Shown here in pieces: positions 25,150 to 34,467 of a stretch of 35,557 nt of DNA. Position 1 is the stretch's first letter. Every line of letters begins with the position of its first letter. This DNA comes from Euryarchaeota archaeon UBA258. Its GTDB lineage: Archaea; Thermoplasmatota; Poseidoniia; Poseidoniales; Poseidoniaceae. The translations under genes and the position numbers were made by a program. The DNA lies in assembly GCA_002502605.1 (NCBI GenBank), contig DAPR01000058.1:1-35557 (forward strand), written 5' to 3'. Below the pieces are notes generated by a model, which worked only from the letters and a program-made list of their open reading frames with translations, did not search any database and was not told where the DNA came from.

Positions 25150-28100
25150 TCAGTAATCCCAGTCTTTGTTCTCATCGTCCTCTCCACCACGGGAAAGGAT
25201 GAACGCTCCAACAATGAATGCTGCGAAGACAACACCACCGATAACGCCCCAAGTCCAGGTCGGAACCTCGCCGGCAGTCACATCGCCAGTGACGTTCGTT
25301 CCGTCATCAACGTTGGAAGTGTCTGCATCTCGCTGGTAGTCGATGCTGTTCAATGCTGCTGATGCAGCGGAGTTACCGAGTGCGTCCACAGGAACTGCGG
25401 TGAAGTAGTAGGTGTAGGTACCTGCTGCCGTTGGTTTGTCGATGACGACATTGGTTGTTTGGATGGTCGATGCACATGTGGTTGGCATGTTTGCTGCATC
25501 GAATGTACCGCGTTGATAGCACACATTCCATGAAGCAACATCGAATGTTTCGCCCGTAGCGTCCCAATCAACAACCCATGTTTCGCCTGCTTCGGAAACT
25601 GCGAAGTTCATAGCTGAAACTCCACCGTCGACAGACTTGTCTGCAGTGACATTGCCAACACCCTTTGGAGTGCTGCAACCAACATCGTTACAGATTTCCA
25701 CAAGCACATTGTAGAAGGCTCCGTGAACTGTGTTTGATCCAGAGTATGAGAAGGTGGATGTTCCAACACCTAATCCGGTGGTGAATGCATCTTCACAGCC
25801 AGCCTCGCCTTCACAGATGGTCACGTCAATGCTGTCAGAAGCGAGCATTGTACCCTCAACATCCCAGTTGAGGACAATGGCTCCACCCTTTGCAGCAGCA
25901 GCGCTGAATCCAGTGATGCTCGCATCAGGGACATCGGCTTGGGCGAGTGAACCGCCCATGAGCACCAATGCTCCAGCAGAGAGCACAGGACTGTCTGCGG
26001 GGATATCATAAGCGAACATTTCAGTTGTAGCATCAACATCAGTTGGCTCAGCCACAATCAAGGTCCAAAGTCCAGAATCTGTAACATACCAAAGTGAGGT
26101 CGCTTCTAGGTTCTTTGCGAGTGTGACATCCATCGATTGTTCAAGGACATCAGATGCGGAGTAGGTTGTGCTTGGAGCATAGTCAATGGCTCCGACTGCA
26201 GAGTAGGTGCCTGAGTATCCAGGGAGTTCCTTGTTCTCGTAATTCGAGAGATCTGCATCGGTAGCGGTCAGAGAGAATGCATCTGGTGCTTTGTACTTGA
26301 GGGCGTATGAGACCGACAATCCGGAGTCAGTGGTTGCCGAGGCACCACCGTTGTTCCAGATGAACAGCATCATTTCTTCACTGGTTGAGCCACCGTTTGA
26401 GTCGTAGACGGTGAACGAAATTGGGAAGTCAAGCACATAGGTGTCGAGCACAGGAATGGTGCAAGTTTGTGCCGTGGTGGAGCGCTCGCAACCAGGCAGA
26501 GCAGCACCACTGTAAGTCCAGGCGTATTCAAGACCCATTCCAGATGGTTCGTCAACGTCAAACACTTGAGCAGACAATTGCAGAGGCTCTTCTTGGTTGG
26601 TAAACAAGTCACCTTCATTCATCAAATCCAAGGAAAGAATCAGTGGGTTGTTGTTTCGAACATCCACGGTCATGGTTCGGTCGTTGTTGGATGGGCGTGC
26701 GTCGAGTGCATCCTTGTGGACGAGTTCGAGGTCGACGCTAAAGGTGTGCTCGCCGGAGTCCAAAGTGATCATCATGCAAGCGTATCCAGTGAGTTCTCCA
26801 GGTTGGTCAGGGTTACCATCGCCATCGGAATCGTACAATGCGGTTCCAAGTTGCTTGTAGGTGTAAGCAGGTTCAATACCGGTCTCACAAGAATTGGCGG
26901 TCACGGTTTGGCTTACTCCAGCCTCATCAGTCACGGTGAGTGTCGCATTCCATGCGTAGTTCGTAGTAGGATCGCTACCACGGTGTTCGACTTCAACATG
27001 GAAGTATGAAACACCGACGTTCAAGTCAGTAGGAGCGTCGTCGCTCATCATGCTGGTAGGGTTACCTGTTCCATCTGCGTTGTAGCCTTGAGCCACAGTC
27101 ATACGAGCAACTCGGATGTCGTGGTAAGTTGAAGCGCTACCGAGGATTTCATCCTCATTGGTTTCCGGATAAGAATCCTGAGTGAATTCTTCTTCACACA
27201 CATGGTTGAGCGTTTCATTGGTTTCTGGGTCGGTTTCGACACAGGAATCCCATTGGCTGTATTGAGTGTACGACAACAACTGTGCTGTTAACTCGTAGGC
27301 GGAATCCGATTTGTTTGAATCAAAGGTCAATTCCCCGGTGTATGTCCACTCTGTGTTGTATGCCAGAACGTTGCGTGTGGCGTTCGTGATGGCTGGAGGT
27401 TCAGTGGAAACGTTGGTGAATGTTTCCACGGTGGTTGCGGTTCCAACGGTGACATCGTGGAAAGCGGTAGCGAAGATATCGCCATCGACGGTTGATGTTA
27501 GAGCGGTGACATCGCCACCTGCCTTCAGACGGATGACGACTTCACGAGGATTGAATGTGTCCGAGCCGTTTGCGAGAACAGAAAGGGTCCATGCTTTGAC
27601 ACCTGGGCCAGATTCTGCGACTTCTCCGCTGTCCCATGAGAGGTCAACTTGAATGTCGTACCAGTTCACGACGCTGACCTCGATGGTTTGAGCATCGTTA
27701 CCAGCATCGACATCGCTTGGCGTGTCAGCTGAGATTTGGATAATGTAATCACCAGGCATTGGCGTCCATACGATTGGGTTACCAGCGTACATCAAGGTGT
27801 ACTTTCCGCCACCCAAGACACCGCTTGCAGCAAGAGAGGTGAAATCACAGAGGCTTGCAGATCCGCAAATGACATCCGTGTTTTGCCATTGGAGGTCATT
27901 GCCAGCATTGTCCTTAGCAATCATGGATTGACCGCCGCTCCCATCGTCAAGGTAGACAGTTACGCTGTACGACATTTCTGTGATGTCGACATCACCGCTG
28001 TTTTGAATGTAGGCTTCGAAGTTTGTCGCTTCGCCTGCATTCAATGTGTTGCGGCAGCCTGCTTGGGTACAGACGGTTTCTTTCGGGCTTGTTATGGCGA

Positions 28101-28236
28101 TGACTTCAGCATCTGCACCGGCACGGGCGCTGCTTTCGTCAACATCAATGGTTTCTTGCAACTCGGCGATGTCGATGCTAGAGAGTAAACTTAGCATCAA
28201 CATGGCGACGAGAATCATAGGGGTTGTTTTCTTCAT
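25150..28236 (-). CDS. Secreted surface protein with Ig-like domains and C-terminal membrane anchor
   Basis: A 1028-residue protein. A signal peptide (about 1-24, MILVAMLMLSLLSS core) has no lipobox cysteine. Residues about 40-190 look like a CARDB-type Ig domain (AGEATNFEAYIQNSGDVDIT; PMPGDYIIQISAD), with further beta-sandwich domains after it. A DSDGDGNPD calcium-type loop lies near 467-475. The 780-970 region resembles two fibronectin-III-like domains (IVLNWDVEG, WVVDWDATG). A single membrane helix (about 994-1015) is followed by an acidic cytoplasmic tail, GGEDDENKDWDY. Paired cysteines suggest disulfides outside the cell. It has its own TATA box, a perfect ribosome site and a terminator. 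The neighbouring giant protein has the same helix-plus-acidic-loop anchor. Its ligand is unknown. Confidence 0.88.
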   Translation of the reverse strand: MKKTTPMILVAMLMLSLLSSIDIAELQETIDVDESSARAGADAEVIAITSPKETVCTQAGCRNTLNAGEATNFEAYIQNSGDVDITEMSYSVTVYLDDGSGGQSMIAKDNAGNDLQWQNTDVICGSASLCDFTSLAASGVLGGGKYTLMYAGNPIVWTPMPGDYIIQISADTPSDVDAGNDAQTIEVSVVNWYDIQVDLSWDSGEVAESGPGVKAWTLSVLANGSDTFNPREVVIRLKAGGDVTALTSTVDGDIFATAFHDVTVGTATTVETFTNVSTEPPAITNATRNVLAYNTEWTYTGELTFDSNKSDSAYELTAQLLSYTQYSQWDSCVETDPETNETLNHVCEEEFTQDSYPETNEDEILGSASTYHDIRVARMTVAQGYNADGTGNPTSMMSDDAPTDLNVGVSYFHVEVEHRGSDPTTNYAWNATLTVTDEAGVSQTVTANSCETGIEPAYTYKQLGTALYDSDGDGNPDQPGELTGYACMMITLDSGEHTFSVDLELVHKDALDARPSNNDRTMTVDVRNNNPLILSLDLMNEGDLFTNQEEPLQLSAQVFDVDEPSGMGLEYAWTYSGAALPGCERSTTAQTCTIPVLDTYVLDFPISFTVYDSNGGSTSEEMMLFIWNNGGASATTDSGLSVSYALKYKAPDAFSLTATDADLSNYENKELPGYSGTYSAVGAIDYAPSTTYSASDVLEQSMDVTLAKNLEATSLWYVTDSGLWTLIVAEPTDVDATTEMFAYDIPADSPVLSAGALVLMGGSLAQADVPDASITGFSAAAAKGGAIVLNWDVEGTMLASDSIDVTICEGEAGCEDAFTTGLGVGTSTFSYSGSNTVHGAFYNVLVEICNDVGCSTPKGVGNVTADKSVDGGVSAMNFAVSEAGETWVVDWDATGETFDVASWNVCYQRGTFDAANMPTTCASTIQTTNVVIDKPTAAGTYTYYFTAVPVDALGNSAASAALNSIDYQRDADTSNVDDGTNVTGDVTAGEVPTWTWGVIGGVVFAAFIVGAFILSRGGEDDENKDWDY

Positions 28237-28243
28237 TTCAATA

Positions 28244-28248
28244 CCTCC
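28244..28248 (-). promoter_or_regulatory. Strong ribosome binding site (GGAGG)
   Basis: GGAGG on the minus strand, 7 nt before the ATG at 28236, fixes the start of the 1028-residue surface protein and suggests efficient translation. Confidence 0.75.
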
Positions 28249-28282
28249 GATGGTTCGGTACTCTTCTCCACGGCATGCGTCG

Positions 28283-28290
28283 TATTTATA
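28283..28290 (-). promoter_or_regulatory. TATA box (TATAAATA) of the 1028-residue protein gene
   Basis: TATAAATA on the minus strand is the best TATA match in the window. It lies 46 bp before the ATG, placing transcription start near 28258 and leaving a leader of about 22 nt that includes GGAGG. The surface protein is therefore likely transcribed independently of the upstream permease gene and strongly. Confidence 0.75.
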
Positions 28291-28474
28291 CTATAGGAAC
28301 AATGTTTGAGTAACACGGTTTGTGAACATCAAGAATTTGGAGCCTCATCAAGAGTCGGACCTTGAATTTAAACAGTGCATAGCAGTCCATTCTGAGGAAT
28401 ATTCGCCTCTTCGATGCATCTGAAAATGAAAATTATTCACCACAATCGATGAAAATCGAATTCAAAAAGCAACA

Positions 28475-31400
28475 TTATGATTCTCTGAGGGCCGCTGAAG
28501 GTGGAATCATCGAGGCTTTGCGGATTGGATAAGCTGTTGCGCAAATCACCAATGCCAAGCCTCCAACAAGCACTGCCAAAATCGTCCCATAAGGCAACGT
28601 GAAGGCAGCACCTTGGCCCTCCCAAAATGTTTCGAACAAGGCCCGATGGAATCCAATCGCAATCAACGCACCGTTGATCATTCCGAACACAGCCACCCAG
28701 ACGACCTCGATGGTGAACGTTGCCATCACCATGCTACGCCGATACCCGAGTGCACGCAGGATTCCGATTGTCTTTGTGCGCTCGGAGACCGAACGAACGG
28801 TCACAACCCCGATTCCAGCAATCCCAACGATCAGACCGAGAGCAAGATAAGCTTCAAAAATGGCAAGCAAGGCAAGCACGAGGGATTGAATCACCATGAC
28901 GTCCTTGGCAATTATTGAGACTTGAACGCCTTCGCTGTTCAAGGTGTTCTCAAGATCCTCTGCCAATTCTGCGGCTGCCGTTCTTGCCTCTCCGGGTTTG
29001 CCCATTGGCGGCATGGATTCATCCTCAACAAATTCCTCGCTGGATTGAGCCTCATCCTTGACGCTGACATACATGCGCGTCAATCGCCCATCGAATTGTT
29101 CCGAAGTCACATCATCTGAAATCCAAACGCCTGCGGAGAACAAATATGAGGATTGTTCCATGAACCCAGCAACCTTCACATCACGGGTGTTTCCAGGGTT
29201 CGAAATGTCAATTAGCGAAATTGATTCTCCAATTGAAAAACTAAGCATCGATAGACCGCTTCCATCTGCCACTGACTCGAGGCCAAACGAAGCGTCAACA
29301 AACACCAAATCATCCCTTGAACCAACCGTGATCCACGCTTCTCGCTGAGATTCACCGAGGCTTGGATCCCACTGGTACAATGGCAATCCTCCATGGGATG
29401 AAAAATTCTCATCAAAGCCCCTGAGAAGGTAGGGCATTCGATCGCCTTCAGCGTTTTCTAAGAACACTTGACTTCGTTCGATGCGAGCGACAGAATCAAT
29501 GGACGATGCGACGGATGAGGTCAGGTTCCATTCCGCTGGGTCATCAGGCAACTCGATTGGACGAGACATTGAGCCTGTGAGGAGAAGTTCATATTCACCC
29601 TCTGCGTCCTCAACGAATGAACTCGAATAATTGTCAAATTGCTCGGCATACCCACCAAGGACCACCACCGAAAACACAGTGATGGAGAACATACCCATCA
29701 CCACGGCAGTTCGAACCGGTGCTGCGAGTGGATGGGCGAGAGCGACTGGCAAGACTGGACCAAATCGTTTTGTCAATCGCTTCGATTTTCCAAGCCGTCC
29801 AACAAGCAATGGTGCTGCACTTGTCAGCAAAAGCACACCAGCAAACACTTCCACAAGACCAAGCACGATGAACGACAATTCGTCAGGCGTCATCCCTTGA
29901 CGCACGGGATCAATCCCGTGCAGGCCAACGGTCCAAACCAACAAAGAAAGGCCAAGCACACCCAATGTGTTTCTGCCTGCATGGCGATGAAGATTGGCCC
30001 ATGCTTTGGAGCGTTGCCGAAGGAAGGTTGGCACTTCGAGGGTCAGTGCTGGAACGAAGGCAATCAAGAAACAAACTCCAGACAACACCCAGGTGAAGTA
30101 TGCAAAGGAACTGTCGAGACCGACAACCACCAAGACCGCGAGGCAAAGCGCACCCGTCCCTGCAAAGAGCACCTGAATCAACACAAGAAGCCAAGACACC
30201 GCCCCTGTAGAGGGTTCACGACCACCCCTTAATGCCACCACAATATTGGTTCGTGCCGTCCACACAGCGGTGCACCATAGGGTGAGCATTGCCAGCAAAA
30301 AGCCCCAAGCCCATCCAGCAAAGACGGAACCCAATGTCCATTTGAATACGAATTGGCCAGATCCAACTGAACTGAACATTTGTTGGAATCCAATGCTGAT
30401 GAACCACGCTAAACCAAGTCCAAGAACCGAACCAAGTGCAGCTGATACGCTCCCTACCAGCCCCCCCTCCATCACGGCAAGTGCGCGTGCATCAGATTGT
30501 GACAATCCAATTGAACGGAGGGTGCCAAATTCACTTCTTCGTGCTTCTGCAAGCATTAGGACGATGGTGAGCACCAAAAGCACGCCTGCTGCGATTGTGA
30601 ACGAACCAAACACAAGGAACATTGCAGCAAGAACACCTGAGGATTCTGCAGCCATTGCCGCTGCCTCGATTTTTACCGCCTGCACGTTGAGGTTAAGGTC
30701 TGAACCCGTCGCTTGCTCATCAAACCAGGACTGAACCGTGATGGCGGTGCTGGAACTGTTTCCATCAAGAGAAGTCAAAACAAGGAGATTTCGCTCATTT
30801 TCGGCGGCTGAGGCGAGGCGTTCTGCATCAGTCAAACTCACCAATCCAAGAACCACTCCGTCCAATTCAGAGAGGCCTTCTAATCCATCAATATCGGTGT
30901 AATATCCTGCGTTGGTCAATCGATATGCCGTATCATCACCAAAGGCATAGGGAATCAATCCCTTGAGCCAAAAGTCCGCCTCATCTTCTGGAAGGTCCAG
31001 AACATTGAGCCGTTGACTGATCAGCATTGATGAATTTTCAACCTCGAACGGTGCGTCTTGTCCGCCAAAGGCAAGCAGCAATTGAGGCATGGTTCCAAAG
31101 CCACCCGCAGAAGAGAGCACTGGCAATCTGATCGATTCAACGGTTTGGTCTTGTGCGTTCCAACGCAGCAGTCCCTCCTCATAACTGCACCAGTGCTGAA
31201 TGGGCGAAAAACCGCTCACGGAGACGCTGCCATCGCAGCGTTGATGTTCAGGCACTGACGAAGTGCTTGGAACAAATGAAGGCCAGTTGTCTCCGTTGTA
31301 GACGCTGAACGTGCTGTTGAGATCGACCGTTTGGGATGCGTACCTTTCAATCGAAAGTAAGCCTTCAATTTCAAGGTAAAAACCATCATCAATGAACAAA

Positions 31401-33079
31401 TCAATGTTCAAAATCTTAGATGGAACATCCACGGCCAACAGTCGCTCTTCATGCGTCGAAAGATCGTGAGAAAAATGATGCAGGAGAAGCGCTTCATCAT
31501 CGGCTTCGATTGCCCACCAGCCTGAGGAATCAGAAACAAGGGTTCGCATTGAGGCATCAGAGGAGTAGGATGCCCACTCCTCCGCATCGAGATCTTGTTC
31601 TGAGCCAATCACCACACCTCCTGCGTGAACTGCGCCTCCCAATTGCCCGTCAGATGAGAGCGAGAAATCGTACAGTGTTCCACCATCGGGGACCCTCCAA
31701 ACCCATGCATCACCCAATCCATCAACTTGGACACCGAAGCCGGAAGGACTCGAATGCCACAGCCCACGCTCACCAATGGCCAATTCATTCGGCTGTTTAT
31801 TTGCAAGCGTCAGCAATGATTCATCTTCTAGGCTAAGGTCAACTAAGGGCACTTGCAGGACTTCCATCATTGTATCAATGCCCAGAGCGGTTGTGTTTTC
31901 TCGCAAAGCCACCACATCCGTTCCTGCAAGACGCCCAAGGCCGGAAGTGGACGAAACGCTGATGGTATCCGTTGAGCCATCCACATCAAATTGCAAACCG
32001 ATGGATTCAGCGGTGAGCGCATCATCGAGATGGAGTTCGAGCGCTTCAACAATCGGTTCAATGCCTGCTGCGTGTTCATGGCTCGTTGCAACGGCATAGT
32101 GCAGGGTATTCACGCGGCCTTCAAGCTGTTGCAAGCGTTGAGCGGTGTTAAGATCGGTAAACAAAGCAGGTGTAGAAGTCCCAGCAGCAGCGCCTTGACC
32201 CGTGTTTGCTACCACCTTCAGAACAGATGCATTGGACGTCAACCGTTGTCTTTGATTGTCATCGGTGACATACCAGCCCAGCTCGATGGAATCACCCTCT
32301 GTGAGATTGAGTTCCTCCGCCAGCACAGCATTGACCACCACCATGAGTGGGCGTTCCGGGGCGTTTGTGGTTGCGATTTCAGCATACCGGACCCCGTTTG
32401 AACCTCCAATACCAGGCCAAACTTCATTTTCGTCAATTGAGCCATCAAAAGCCAACCAGGTGATGCTGGGAAGCGATCGTTCTTGCCCCTCAACACTCAC
32501 ACCCGCAATGAGGCCTCTCTGTTGGCCGAGAAGTGTCTTGGAAAGTTGGAGGTCGGCCTGTGACTGATTCCATATTGAAGAACTCACGTCCTCACTTATT
32601 GTCACCCGCTCACCTGTTGAGAGATCAAATCCACCAATGGTGATGTCTGTTTCACCCCAAGCGCCCTCGACCTCGTATTGTACGGTCGCATCCAGTGAAT
32701 CACCAACCACCAAGGAGGAGGTGATAATGGCAGAAGCGATGATGAGTCCGAGCATGAGCAAGGCTGCTTGGCGTTTGCGCCGCATTACAGTTTCACGAGC
32801 CAAACGCCAGACTACGAGCCGTTGAGGGATCAACAGTGGTTGGACAAAAACGAGAGAAATCACACCAAAGGAAATGGCTCCCACCAACCGAGTTGCCCCG
32901 TCAATCAACCACCAATCAAGAAGCAAAAAAGCGAGTATTGTGTCTGCAACAGGTACACCGATAAGGGCAAGCAAGCGTATGGTTGAGGTCGAATGGGCGC
33001 GCCAAAGGCTCCACGCTGAAACGGTTGCCAAGAAGGCAACAATCATCACAACGAGAGCCAGTGGGACAAGCAGATTCAT
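28475..33079 (-). CDS. FtsX/MacB-type ABC transporter permease, large form (1534 residues)
   Basis: The membrane subunit of a LolCDE/MacB-like transporter, a group that moves lipoproteins or other molecules off or through the membrane, or signals across it. Several N-terminal helices precede an RLARETVMRRKRQAALLMLGLI segment (about 93-115). A very large outer region follows (about 130-810). The first FtsX domain is at about 810-960 (EARRSEFGTLRSIGLS), with more helices after it. A second outer domain spans about 1140-1390, and the last FtsX domain is at about 1395-1530 (SERTKTIGILRALGYRRS; PIRKASMIPPSAALRES). Within the first outer region, residues about 440-650 carry repeated WVWRVPDGG- and WWAIEADDE-like strands resembling propeller blades. 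It overlaps the ATPase gene by 4 bp, so the two are one operon. Substrate unknown. Confidence 0.9.
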   Translation of the reverse strand: MNLLVPLALVVMIVAFLATVSAWSLWRAHSTSTIRLLALIGVPVADTILAFLLLDWWLIDGATRLVGAISFGVISLVFVQPLLIPQRLVVWRLARETVMRRKRQAALLMLGLIIASAIITSSLVVGDSLDATVQYEVEGAWGETDITIGGFDLSTGERVTISEDVSSSIWNQSQADLQLSKTLLGQQRGLIAGVSVEGQERSLPSITWLAFDGSIDENEVWPGIGGSNGVRYAEIATTNAPERPLMVVVNAVLAEELNLTEGDSIELGWYVTDDNQRQRLTSNASVLKVVANTGQGAAAGTSTPALFTDLNTAQRLQQLEGRVNTLHYAVATSHEHAAGIEPIVEALELHLDDALTAESIGLQFDVDGSTDTISVSSTSGLGRLAGTDVVALRENTTALGIDTMMEVLQVPLVDLSLEDESLLTLANKQPNELAIGERGLWHSSPSGFGVQVDGLGDAWVWRVPDGGTLYDFSLSSDGQLGGAVHAGGVVIGSEQDLDAEEWASYSSDASMRTLVSDSSGWWAIEADDEALLLHHFSHDLSTHEERLLAVDVPSKILNIDLFIDDGFYLEIEGLLSIERYASQTVDLNSTFSVYNGDNWPSFVPSTSSVPEHQRCDGSVSVSGFSPIQHWCSYEEGLLRWNAQDQTVESIRLPVLSSAGGFGTMPQLLLAFGGQDAPFEVENSSMLISQRLNVLDLPEDEADFWLKGLIPYAFGDDTAYRLTNAGYYTDIDGLEGLSELDGVVLGLVSLTDAERLASAAENERNLLVLTSLDGNSSSTAITVQSWFDEQATGSDLNLNVQAVKIEAAAMAAESSGVLAAMFLVFGSFTIAAGVLLVLTIVLMLAEARRSEFGTLRSIGLSQSDARALAVMEGGLVGSVSAALGSVLGLGLAWFISIGFQQMFSSVGSGQFVFKWTLGSVFAGWAWGFLLAMLTLWCTAVWTARTNIVVALRGGREPSTGAVSWLLVLIQVLFAGTGALCLAVLVVVGLDSSFAYFTWVLSGVCFLIAFVPALTLEVPTFLRQRSKAWANLHRHAGRNTLGVLGLSLLVWTVGLHGIDPVRQGMTPDELSFIVLGLVEVFAGVLLLTSAAPLLVGRLGKSKRLTKRFGPVLPVALAHPLAAPVRTAVVMGMFSITVFSVVVLGGYAEQFDNYSSSFVEDAEGEYELLLTGSMSRPIELPDDPAEWNLTSSVASSIDSVARIERSQVFLENAEGDRMPYLLRGFDENFSSHGGLPLYQWDPSLGESQREAWITVGSRDDLVFVDASFGLESVADGSGLSMLSFSIGESISLIDISNPGNTRDVKVAGFMEQSSYLFSAGVWISDDVTSEQFDGRLTRMYVSVKDEAQSSEEFVEDESMPPMGKPGEARTAAAELAEDLENTLNSEGVQVSIIAKDVMVIQSLVLALLAIFEAYLALGLIVGIAGIGVVTVRSVSERTKTIGILRALGYRRSMVMATFTIEVVWVAVFGMINGALIAIGFHRALFETFWEGQGAAFTLPYGTILAVLVGGLALVICATAYPIRKASMIPPSAALRES

Positions 33080-33774
33080 TCCTCCTCGGCCTGCATGGGG
33101 TTACCGATGATCAACCCGTCTTCCATCTGGAGGACACGATCGCAGAGTTCGGCAATTCTAGCATCGTGAGTCACGATGAGAAATGTCGTTTGATGTTCCT
33201 CGTTGATTCGTTTTAGCAGCGCTAGGACTTCCTCGGAAGTTTTCGAATCAAGGTTCCCTGTAGGTTCATCACACAGGATGACCGCTGGCCGGTGCACCAC
33301 TGCACGAGCAACGGCAACCCGCTGTTGCTGCCCACCAGAGAGTTCTGCGGGCCGATGTTGACTGCGTTCGGCCAAACCGACGTCCGTGAGGGCCTGCATG
33401 GCACGCTTTCGAGCCTCGCTCGCAGCAACGCCAAGCAGGAGTAAGGGCAATTCCACATTCTCCACCGCCGAGAGGACAGGTAGGAGATTGAAATCTTGGA
33501 AAATAAATCCAAGGTAATTGGAACGCATTGTCGTTCTTTCATTGTCGCTGACGCCAAACAGAGGTTTGCCATCTACGAACACCTCCCCTGCACTCGGGAC
33601 ATCAATCCCACTCAGCACATTGAGCAAGGTGGTTTTGCCGCACCCCGATGGCCCCATGATCGCCACCATTTCACCAACCTTCAGGGTGACATCGACGCCC
33701 CGAACCGCTTCAACGGTTGAGGTCCCGGAAGCATAGAGTTTCCATACACCAGTGGCTTGCATTGAGGTGCTCAT
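33076..33774 (-). CDS. ABC transporter ATP-binding protein (LolD/MacB type)
   Basis: The roughly 230-residue ATPase partner of the FtsX-type permease encoded directly downstream, with which it overlaps by ATGA. Walker A is GPSGCGKTT at 41-49, the Q-loop is [10 protein letters not shown] near 91-100, and the signature is LSGGQQQR at about 147-154. Walker B is VILCDEPTG and the switch histidine lies in IVTHDA. All catalytic elements are present. The sequence is typical of the LolD/MacB/FtsE branch. The ATG at 33774 has no ribosome site; a GTTTATCAAC sequence 23-32 nt before it suggests a leaderless transcript from a promoter shared with the divergent MoaD-like gene. Confidence 0.95.
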   Translation of the reverse strand: MSTSMQATGVWKLYASGTSTVEAVRGVDVTLKVGEMVAIMGPSGCGKTTLLNVLSGIDVPSAGEVFVDGKPLFGVSDNERTTMRSNYLGFIFQDFNLLPVLSAVENVELPLLLLGVAASEARKRAMQALTDVGLAERSQHRPAELSGGQQQRVAVARAVVHRPAVILCDEPTGNLDSKTSEEVLALLKRINEEHQTTFLIVTHDARIAELCDRVLQMEDGLIIGNPMQAEEE

Positions 33775-33796
33775 GCATCTAGGACAACCGAGTGCG

Positions 33797-33806
33797 TTGA
33801 TAAACT
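33797..33806. promoter_or_regulatory. Possible shared TATA element between divergent genes
   Basis: GTTGATAAAC, a near-palindrome, lies 23-32 nt before the ABC ATPase ATG (minus) and 21-30 nt before the MoaD-like ATG (plus). Either distance fits a leaderless archaeal start. Neither gene has a ribosome site, which agrees with that reading. Confidence 0.35.
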
Positions 33807-33826
33807 ACCGCTTAGAACCCATCAAC

Positions 33827-34078
33827 ATGGACGATGATGGCCAAGGATCTGTCCGTGTCATTGTCTTCGGACCTTTGATTGATGTGCTTGGTTCTCGGAG
33901 CCACAAGGTCCCAATTGGAAACAACACAAGCATCGAAGACGTCCTCGTTTACTTAGAGATTGGAGATTGGATTGCAAAAGGCATCACGGTCGCATTGAAC
34001 AACGAACGATGCCCTATGGACATCCATCCCTCAAACGGTGATGAAATTGCGGTTTTACCCCCTGTATCTGGTGGATGA
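33827..34078 (+). CDS. MoaD/ThiS/SAMP-like ubiquitin-fold protein
   Basis: 83 residues from the ATG at 33827; the frame is open upstream but that part overlaps the divergent ABC gene. The pattern is the beta-grasp sulfur carrier: an RVIVFGPLIDVLG first strand and turn, a SIEDVLVYLEI helix, ITVALNNERC, and a GDEIAVLPPVSGG end. The C-terminal diglycine is the site activated by an E1-like enzyme. Such proteins deliver sulfur for molybdopterin or tRNA thiolation, or are attached to proteins as archaeal SAMPs. Which role applies cannot be told, since no MoaE or E1 gene is nearby. A tatA gene follows 72 bp downstream; Tat exports cofactor-loaded enzymes such as molybdoenzymes, which is suggestive only. 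Confidence 0.85.
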   Translation: MDDDGQGSVRVIVFGPLIDVLGSRSHKVPIGNNTSIEDVLVYLEIGDWIAKGITVALNNERCPMDIHPSNGDEIAVLPPVSGG

Positions 34079-34150
34079 ACTTCGCCCCGAGTGCCACTGA
34101 AGCCGAAGCCTTGAACAGCACCGGCCTCCACCCCGACTTGAGGAAGCAGC

Positions 34151-34465
34151 ATGATAGGTGGCTTGGGTCCGTTGGAAATGTTCATTTTGGTCGGGATTTT
34201 CTTTGTCCTTTTTGGAGCAGAGCGCTTACCAAAAATGGCCAATGCATTGGGACGTTCCAAAGGTGAGTTCCAGAAAGGGCTTGCAGATACCTCTCGTGCT
34301 CTTGACCCGTCAAAGGCCATTGAAGACATGGAAGCTGGTGGACGAACTGCCGAACAACGCTTGTTCGAGCGAGCCAAGGCTGTTGGCATTGAACCCGCTG
34401 GGATGGAGATGGGGCAACTGGAGAAGAAAGTCGAAGCCCTTGAGGCACTTTCCTCCGACGAATGA
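34151..34465 (+). CDS. tatA: Twin-arginine translocase protein TatA
   Basis: TatA oligomers form the pore-like element exporting folded proteins with twin-arginine signals. The 104-residue protein begins with the family pattern: a short outer segment (GLGPLEM with the conserved Gly-Pro), the membrane helix FILVGIFFVLF, the FGAERLPKMANALGRS hinge and amphipathic helix, and a charged tail predicted to be helical. The tail is somewhat Glu/Ala rich and ends in acidic SSDE. A GAGG at 34140-34143 precedes the ATG by 7 nt. TatB-like features are not evident, so TatA is preferred. No tatC is in the window. The gene converges with nob1, with 2 bp between stop codons. Confidence 0.93.
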   Translation: MIGGLGPLEMFILVGIFFVLFGAERLPKMANALGRSKGEFQKGLADTSRALDPSKAIEDMEAGGRTAEQRLFERAKAVGIEPAGMEMGQLEKKVEALEALSSDE

Positions 34466-34467
34466 GT

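Noticed and set aside
28291..28474. Gene in the gap between the permease end and the surface protein promoter
   Set aside because: The only frame of note (28437-28625, minus) overlaps the permease end and has no ribosome site. The gap holds AT-rich sequence and a CTTTTTG run after the permease stop, nothing more that I can support.
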